In this document: positions 14,914 through 19,218 of the stretch, piece after piece
Numbering within the stretch: the first letter of the stretch is position 1
How the letters are laid out: every line of letters begins with the position of its first letter
Source of the DNA: Croceibacterium_A sp044506885
Lineage (GTDB): Bacteria > Pseudomonadota > Alphaproteobacteria > Sphingomonadales > Sphingomonadaceae
Reading direction: 5' to 3'
Assembly: GCA_044506885.1 (NCBI GenBank)
Contig: JBIQKC010000046.1
Coordinates: 1-19,218, forward strand
Length of the DNA stretch: 19,218 nucleotides
Translations under genes and position numbers: made by a program
The notes under the pieces: generated by a model
Database searches by the model: none
What the model saw: the letters and a program-made list of their open reading frames with translations, nothing else
Told to the model about the DNA's origin: nothing

Positions 14914-15927
14914 ATGGGACCGGCTCTGATCGCGCTGCTGGCGTTGGTGGTCATCTTTTTGCTGATGGCCGTACGCGTCGTCCGCCAGGGCTACGTCTAT
15001 ACCGTGGAGCGGCTGGGCAAGTTCACGCTCGCCGCGGAACCGGGGATGCACATCATCATCCCGTTCATCGACCGCGTCGGGCAGAAGGTGAACATGATGG
15101 AGCAGGTGCTCGACATTCCCGGCCAGGAGATCATCACCCGCGACAACGCGATGGTCGGCGTGGACGCGGTGGTGTTCTTCCAGGTGCTGGACGCGGGCAA
15201 GGCGGCTTACGAAGTGTCCAACCTCTATGGCGCGATCATGGCGCTCACCACCACCAACCTGAGGACGGTGATGGGCTCGATGGACCTCGACGAGACCCTG
15301 TCCAAGCGCGACGAGATCAACGCCCGGCTGCTCGGCGTGGTCGACCACGCGACGAGCCCGTGGGGCGTCAAGATCACCCGCGTCGAGATCAAGGACATCC
15401 GGCCGCCGATCGACATTTCCGAGGCGATGGCGCGGCAGATGAAGGCCGAACGCCTGAAGCGCGCCGAAATCCTCGAGGCCGAGGGCGAACGCGCCAGCCG
15501 CATCCTGCGCGCCGAGGGCGAGAAGCAGAGCGCGATCCTGTCCGCCGAAGGCAAGAAGGAAGCCGCGTTCCGCGACGCCGAAGCGCGCGAGCGCGCCGCG
15601 CAGGCGGAAGCCGAGGCGACCCGCGCCGTGTCCGAGGCGATCGCGCAGAGCGGCAACCAGGCGATCAATTATTTCATCGCACAGGAATACACCAAGGCGG
15701 TGGGCAAGTTCGCCTCCAGCCCCAACGCCAAGACGATCCTGTTCCCGGTCGAGGCGACCCAGCTGATCGGCTCGCTCGGCGGGATCGGCGAGCTGGTGCG
15801 CGAGGCGGTGACGCCAGGTACGGGTACGGGGGCGGGCGTGGGACGGGGCGCGCCCCCCGAAGGCGGAACGCCGCTGCCGCCGGACCGGCCGCGGGTGGCG
15901 GTCCCGCGCACCAGGGGCCAAGGCTGA
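14914..15927 (+). CDS. qmcA: SPFH/band-7 (stomatin-like) membrane protein, QmcA type
   Basis: A 337-residue stomatin/prohibitin-family protein. An N-terminal membrane segment (about residues 2-22) precedes the SPFH domain, with EPGMHIIIPFIDRV, DIPGQEIITRDN and GVKITRVEIKDIRPP. Then comes an Ala/Glu-rich coiled coil with repeated AEGE/AEGK units (about 190-260). The tail is Pro/Gly-rich. Such proteins form oligomers in the inner membrane and partner with NfeD proteins, encoded by the next gene 6 nt away. The ATG at 14914 has GGGAG 8 nt upstream; earlier ATGs at 14881 and 14893 are less well placed. Confidence 0.88.
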   Translation: MGPALIALLALVVIFLLMAVRVVRQGYVYTVERLGKFTLAAEPGMHIIIPFIDRVGQKVNMMEQVLDIPGQEIITRDNAMVGVDAVVFFQVLDAGKAAYEVSNLYGAIMALTTTNLRTVMGSMDLDETLSKRDEINARLLGVVDHATSPWGVKITRVEIKDIRPPIDISEAMARQMKAERLKRAEILEAEGERASRILRAEGEKQSAILSAEGKKEAAFRDAEARERAAQAEAEATRAVSEAIAQSGNQAINYFIAQEYTKAVGKFASSPNAKTILFPVEATQLIGSLGGIGELVREAVTPGTGTGAGVGRGAPPEGGTPLPPDRPRVAVPRTRGQG

Positions 15928-15933
15928 CCGCCG

Positions 15934-16410
15934 ATGGACTGGCTCAACGGCAACGAGCACTGGGCCTGGCTGACGCTGGGGCTGGTGCTTGCCGCGCTGG
16001 AGATGCTGCTGCCGGGCGTCTACCTGATCTGGCTGGCGGCGGCGGCGATCATCACCGGCGTGCTGACCATGGCGCTCGACCTGTCGCTGCCGATGCAGGT
16101 GATCGACTTCGTATTCCTGTCGCTGATCCTGGCCTTTTCCGCGCGCCGTTTCCTGCGCGATTCGCCGATCGTGGGCGCCGACCCGCTGCTGAACCGGCGC
16201 GGCGCGCGGCTGGTGGGCGAAACCGCGCTGGTGGTGCAGGCGATCGAGCACGGCAGCGGCCGGGTGAAGCTGGGCGACAGCGAATGGATCGCGCACGGAC
16301 CCGACACCGCCGCGGGCGAACGCGTGCGGGTGAGCGGCAGCGATGGCGCGGTGCTGCTGGTCGAACCGCTACGCCTGCTGGGCGACGAAGGCGCGCCGCA
16401 GGCGAACTGA
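15934..16410 (+). CDS. NfeD family membrane protein (YbbK partner of QmcA)
   Basis: A 158-residue short NfeD (NfeD1b-type) protein. Two or three hydrophobic helices occupy roughly residues 10-70 (WLTLGLVLAALEMLLPGVYL, WLAAAAIITGVLTMAL, VFLSLILAFSA), followed by a C-terminal OB-fold domain (RGARLVGETALVV, GRVKLGDSEWIA, RVRVSGSDGAVLLVEP). The long form's serine protease domain is absent. It is paired with the SPFH gene, the usual arrangement, and is thought to act in membrane quality control. It ends 15 nt from the stop of the convergent SDR gene. Confidence 0.86.
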   Translation: MDWLNGNEHWAWLTLGLVLAALEMLLPGVYLIWLAAAAIITGVLTMALDLSLPMQVIDFVFLSLILAFSARRFLRDSPIVGADPLLNRRGARLVGETALVVQAIEHGSGRVKLGDSEWIAHGPDTAAGERVRVSGSDGAVLLVEPLRLLGDEGAPQAN

Positions 16411-16425
16411 CGCGCTCTGACGCAA

Positions 16426-17373
16426 TCAGCCGGCCGGGCGCGTCGCGCCGAAACGGCCGCGCTTGCGGAAACGCGTCATCCAGCGATCGAGGAACAGGCC
16501 GAGGGGCCGCGGCCGGATGCCGAACGTCTCGAGCCCCGGCAGCGCGCCGGAAGCGACGCTGCCGCTCTTGAGCAGCTTCCACTGGTCCGATGTCATCGGC
16601 GTGCCCGGCAGGGCAGCGAACAGCGCCGCGAGCCCGTCGGGCATGGCAAGGAACGTGCGCCGACGCCCCTGCGCGGCGGCGATGCGGCGATGCAGATCAG
16701 CCATCGTCACGACCTCCGGGCCGGCGATCTCGTAGATCGCGCCGCCATGCGCCGCCGGATCGGCGAGCGCTTCGGCCACGGCTTCGGCGGCATCGTCGAC
16801 CAGCACCGGCTGCAACCGCGCCTCGCCGCCGAACACCGGCAGCACCGGCAGCGCCGCGATCAATCCGGCGAACAGGTTCACGAACCGGTCGTCCTCGCCG
16901 AACAGGACCGACGGCCGCAGCACGGTGGCGGCGGGGAAGGCGGCGCGCACCTGTTGCTCGCCCTCACCCTTGGTGCTGGCGTAGCCGCTGTCGGACCGGG
17001 GATCGGCGCCGATCGCCGAGATGTAGAGGAAGGCCGACAGTCCGGCGACGGACGCCGCGCGGGCCGCATGCCCCGCCCCGTCGGCCTGGAGCGCCCGCTG
17101 ATCCGCGCCGAACGTGCCGACGAGGTAAGCCGCCGCCTCGGCCCCCGCCATCGCCGCCGCGATGCTCGCCGGATTGCGCACGTCGCAGCGCACGAACTGG
17201 ATCTGGCCCAGTTCCGCCAGCGGCCGGAGGCGGAACGCCCGTTCCGGATGCCGATCGGCGATCCTGAGCCGCGCGCCGCGCCGCAGCAGTTCCTGCGCGA
17301 CGTAGGAGCCGAGGAACCCGCCGCCGCCGATGAGAACCACGAGCTTGTCTTCGAGCGGACCGAGATGAGCCAT
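16426..17373 (-). CDS. NDUFA9-like NAD(P)-binding extended SDR
   Basis: A 315-residue atypical SDR related to the mitochondrial complex I subunit NDUFA9. The nucleotide-binding turn GGGGFLG is at residues 16-22, LYISAIGAD follows, and Y131-x3-K135 (YASTK) is retained, so a fold able to bind NADPH is expected. Segments such as LRPSVLFGEDDRFVNLFA and YEIAGPEVVTM are typical of alphaproteobacterial members. In mitochondria the homologue is a structural accessory of complex I; in bacteria its role is not settled. It is monocistronic, convergent with nfeD, and its start at 17373 faces the tRNA-Leu region. Confidence 0.82.
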   Translation of the reverse strand: MAHLGPLEDKLVVLIGGGGFLGSYVAQELLRRGARLRIADRHPERAFRLRPLAELGQIQFVRCDVRNPASIAAAMAGAEAAAYLVGTFGADQRALQADGAGHAARAASVAGLSAFLYISAIGADPRSDSGYASTKGEGEQQVRAAFPAATVLRPSVLFGEDDRFVNLFAGLIAALPVLPVFGGEARLQPVLVDDAAEAVAEALADPAAHGGAIYEIAGPEVVTMADLHRRIAAAQGRRRTFLAMPDGLAALFAALPGTPMTSDQWKLLKSGSVASGALPGLETFGIRPRPLGLFLDRWMTRFRKRGRFGATRPAG

Positions 17374-17511
17374 TGCCTGTTTCCAATCCGGCGCGCGCCC
17401 GATCCCTTCCCGGCCGCGCGCCTGTGAATTCGTATCGACCGATTACGCGTCGGCCGGGGCCATGCCGCAAGGCGGCGCTGCCCGCAAGCCGCTCGCGCCG
17501 CGATGTTGGCG

Positions 17512-17541
17512 TTGACAACGCCCCCTCCGCTTGGGTAGTGG
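17512..17541 (+). promoter_or_regulatory. Likely sigma-70 promoter of tRNA-Leu
   Basis: A perfect -35 box TTGACA (17512-17517) is followed after 18 bp by TAGTGG (17536-17541), a poor -10. The tRNA starts about 42 nt downstream, suitable for a short leader. The -35 and position support it; the -10 is weak. Confidence 0.5.
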
Positions 17542-17582
17542 CCCGCGCCTACCCGCCGCCGGCCCCACGCCGCGCGGCCCGT

Positions 17583-17669
17583 GCCCAGATGGCGGAATTG
17601 GTAGACGCACCGTCTTCAGGTGGCGGCGCTCGAAAGGGCGTGGAGGTTCGAGTCCTCTTCTGGGCACCA
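17583..17669 (+). tRNA. tRNA-Leu (anticodon CAG)
   Basis: An 87-nt class II tRNA with encoded CCA. The acceptor stem GCCCAGA pairs with TCTGGGC (17659-17665). The D-arm contains GGAATTGGTAGACGC. The anticodon stem CCGTC/GGCGG closes the loop TTCAGGT with CAG at 17617-17619. The long variable arm is CGCTC-GAAA-GGGCG, and the T-loop is TTCGAGT. All arms pair, so the gene is functional although an integrase follows immediately. It decodes CUG and is the apparent insertion target of the island to its right. Confidence 0.95.
17640..17669 (+). other. Probable island attachment site (attL) in the tRNA 3' end
   Basis: P4-type integrases commonly insert into tRNA 3' ends, leaving an intact gene at one junction. 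The tRNA-Leu 3' segment is immediately followed by AT-richer DNA and an integrase reading away from the tRNA, the classic layout. The exact crossover and its partner copy cannot be placed because the other junction is outside the window. Confidence 0.5.
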
Positions 17670-17713
17670 TTTGTTCTTCTCACGTTCTCCCAAATAATCT
17701 ATAAAACCCGCAG

Positions 17714-17834
17714 AAATCCTAGGGATTTGGCCCTTGGATCGTTCCGGATCGTCCCGCCTGTTCTCGGGGGTTCCAGACACTTTTGTGGGCCTTTTGAGGC
17801 CGTTTCGCAAAGGCCCAGATGAAAAGGCCCCCAC
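17714..17834 (+). promoter_or_regulatory. Integrase leader with repeats and competing hairpins
   Basis: Between the tRNA and the integrase lie a palindrome AAATCC-TAG-GGATTT (17714-17728), a 10-bp tandem repeat GGATCGTTCC/GGATCGTCCC (17736-17755), and a triple set of complementary segments. TGGGCCTTT (17786-17794) can pair with AAAGGCCCA (17809-17817). Overlapping GGGCCTTTT (17787-17795) can instead pair with AAAAGGCCC (17822-17830), which contains the integrase ribosome site. The short repeats could be arm-type recombinase sites. These roles are inferred. Confidence 0.45.
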
Positions 17835-19058
17835 ATGCCGCTGACAGATACTCGCCTCCGCGCACTCAAGCCCAAGGATAAGCCGTACAAGGTCACCGAT
17901 GAGCGCGGCCTATATGTTGAGGTCACGCCGACCGGCGGCAAACTTTGGCGATTCCGATACCGGATCGGCGGCGCGCAAAAGAAGCTCTGCATCGGCAGCT
18001 ATCCCGAAATCAGCCTCAAGCAAGCGCGAGACGAAGCCTACGAGGCACGACGAGCTGTTGCTTTAGGGGGCGACCCGGCCTTTGAGAAGCGGAAGCGGAA
18101 AATCCGCGCCGAGTTCCTTTCTGCACAGACGTTCGAGGCAGTCGCGCGTGAGTATATTGAACAGATGATGGTCCAGAATGGCCGCGCCGATGGCACGATC
18201 GTCAAGGCCAACTATTTCCTCGACAAGCTTGCGCCTGCCATCGGGAACCGACCCATCAGCGAGATCGAGCCGTTCGAAGTCCTGGCTCCTCTCAAACGGC
18301 TGGAAGCCACTGGTAAGCACGAGACTGCGAAGAAATGCCGCTCGTTCGCAGGCCGCGTGTTTCGCTACGGTGTTGCTACCACCCGCTGCAAATCCGATCC
18401 GACCAGTATGCTGAAGGGCGCTCTCGTAACGCCGAGAGCCACGCATTATGCAGCAATCCTCGAGCCCACCGAGCTAGGCGGGCTGCTGCGCGCAATCGAC
18501 GACTTCACTGGCTACATGGTGACGAAGTTAGCTTTGCAGATAGCGCCGCATGTGTTCGTACGCCCCGGCGAACTCCGGCACGCCGAATGGCATGAGATCG
18601 ACCTCGTCGATGGGGTCTGGAAGATCCCTGCCGGTAAAATGAAAGCGCGCCGAGCGCATGCCGTCCCGCTTTCCAAGCAGGTTAGAGGCTATCTCACTGA
18701 TCTGGCCGAGATGCTCGGCCGGGAAGGATATGTTTTCCCATCTGCGCGCAGCTCCAAGCGTCCCATGAGTGAAAACACGCTCAATGCCGCATTCCGTCGC
18801 ATGGGATACTCGAAAGAAGAAGTCACCGCGCACGGACTCCGGGCGACAGCATCGACATTCCTGAACGAGTCGGGCCTTTGGAATCCCGATGCGATCGAGC
18901 GTGCCCTGGCACATGGCGACAGCAATGTTGTGCGTGGCATCTACCATCGCGGCAAGCATTGGGACGAGCGCGTGCGAATGGCTCAATGGTGGAGCGACTA
19001 CCTCGATGAGCTGCGGACAGGAGGAAAGGTCATCATGGGGAAGTTTGCGAAGGGTTGA
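17835..19058 (+). CDS. P4-type tyrosine integrase
   Basis: A 407-residue site-specific recombinase of the phage P4/CP4 type. The N-terminal DUF4102-like arm-binding domain (LRALKPKDKPYKVTDERGLY, residues 8-27) is followed by a SAM-like core-binding domain (about 98-200) and the catalytic domain. The full active set is visible: R243 in VRPGEL, a lysine around 268-270, H333 and R336 in AHGLRATAS, H360 in LAHGD, and nucleophile Y370 in GIYHR. It ends in the usual RMAQWWSDYLDEL. ATG 17835 follows AAAAGG. Base composition is visibly lower in G+C than in the genes to the left, which supports transfer. It lies 165 nt downstream of tRNA-Leu and reads into the island. Confidence 0.94.
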   Translation: MPLTDTRLRALKPKDKPYKVTDERGLYVEVTPTGGKLWRFRYRIGGAQKKLCIGSYPEISLKQARDEAYEARRAVALGGDPAFEKRKRKIRAEFLSAQTFEAVAREYIEQMMVQNGRADGTIVKANYFLDKLAPAIGNRPISEIEPFEVLAPLKRLEATGKHETAKKCRSFAGRVFRYGVATTRCKSDPTSMLKGALVTPRATHYAAILEPTELGGLLRAIDDFTGYMVTKLALQIAPHVFVRPGELRHAEWHEIDLVDGVWKIPAGKMKARRAHAVPLSKQVRGYLTDLAEMLGREGYVFPSARSSKRPMSENTLNAAFRRMGYSKEEVTAHGLRATASTFLNESGLWNPDAIERALAHGDSNVVRGIYHRGKHWDERVRMAQWWSDYLDELRTGGKVIMGKFAKG

Positions 19059-19218
19059 TCGGGAGATCGAATTTCTTCTCAGCCAGTGCAGGATTGAAGG
19101 CTCAGGACCAGCCCTATCAGAGACACTGACGCGAGCAAGGCGAACTCAATTCTGATGCCCCAGACTGTTGATTTCCGCTGAGAGCTGACCCGGGAAGGTC
19201 TGAAGTTTCCACTGAGAA
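19059..19218. other. Non-coding end of window with a 34-bp-spaced direct repeat
   Basis: No gene is recognised after the integrase stop. TTTCCGCTGAGAG (19172-19184) recurs as TTTCCACTGAGAA (19206-19218) with two differences at 34-bp spacing, cut by the window edge. Repeated short motifs like this occur at the ends of IS21-type insertion sequences, and the motif resembles sequence I associate with such ends, but I cannot confirm it here. Confidence 0.35.

Noticed and set aside
13452..16571. A 1039-codon plus-strand frame and a 963-codon minus-strand frame covering the dehydrogenase-qmcA-nfeD region
   Set aside because: Both cross the boundaries of well-supported genes in other frames and read Arg/Pro-rich low-complexity protein. 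They are compositional shadows.
17616..17834. Small minus-strand frame across the tRNA 3' half and integrase leader
   Set aside because: It is antisense to a complete tRNA and to the integrase leader and has no recognisable features.

Overview
This window looks like chromosome of a GC-rich alphaproteobacterium, most likely a sphingomonad. The reasons are the very high G+C, the ribonuclease D-lptC-lptA gene order, the Caulobacter-type xylXABC gene order, an NDUFA9-like SDR gene, and short palindromes of the type CTCCCGCAAGCGGGAG between genes. The genus cannot be read from the sequence.

Layout. Positions 1-371 hold no convincing gene, only a hairpin, a REP-like inverted pair and a G-tract. 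From 8955 down to 372 on the minus strand runs a pentose/hemicellulose locus. xylX, xylA, xylB and xylC are close matches to the Caulobacter oxidative D-xylose (Weimberg) pathway. They are followed by a secreted SGNH (sialate O-acetylesterase-type) esterase coupled to xylC, a GH5 beta-mannanase-like lipoprotein and an aldose 1-epimerase. Diverging from xylX at 9038 is an exported GH43 beta-xylosidase/arabinofuranosidase. A near-perfect LacI-family operator (8979-8992) lies between the two transcripts. The inferred logic is as follows: extracytoplasmic enzymes remove acetyl groups and cut hemicellulose, the epimerase speeds sugar anomer exchange, and the xyl enzymes oxidise xylose to xylonolactone, xylonate, 2-keto-3-deoxyxylonate and finally 2-ketoglutarate. 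The xylonate dehydratase gene xylD, which follows xylC in Caulobacter, is not in its expected place; the esterase occupies it.

From 10776 to 17373 is housekeeping DNA: rnd-lptC-lptA (minus) for RNA 3' processing and LPS export, ung (plus) for DNA repair, a PQQ-type aldose/sorbosone dehydrogenase homologue (minus) that seems to lack the usual catalytic histidine, a qmcA-nfeD membrane-protease/SPFH pair (plus), and an NDUFA9-like SDR (minus). Convergent gene pairs are separated by strong palindromes that may act as two-way terminators.

The right end is the edge of a mobile island. An intact tRNA-Leu(CAG) gene is followed by a complete P4-type tyrosine integrase (17835-19058) in visibly less GC-rich DNA. 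The integrase has an unusual leader with competing hairpins. The last 50 bases carry a repeated motif that may be the end of an insertion sequence. The rest of the island lies beyond the window.
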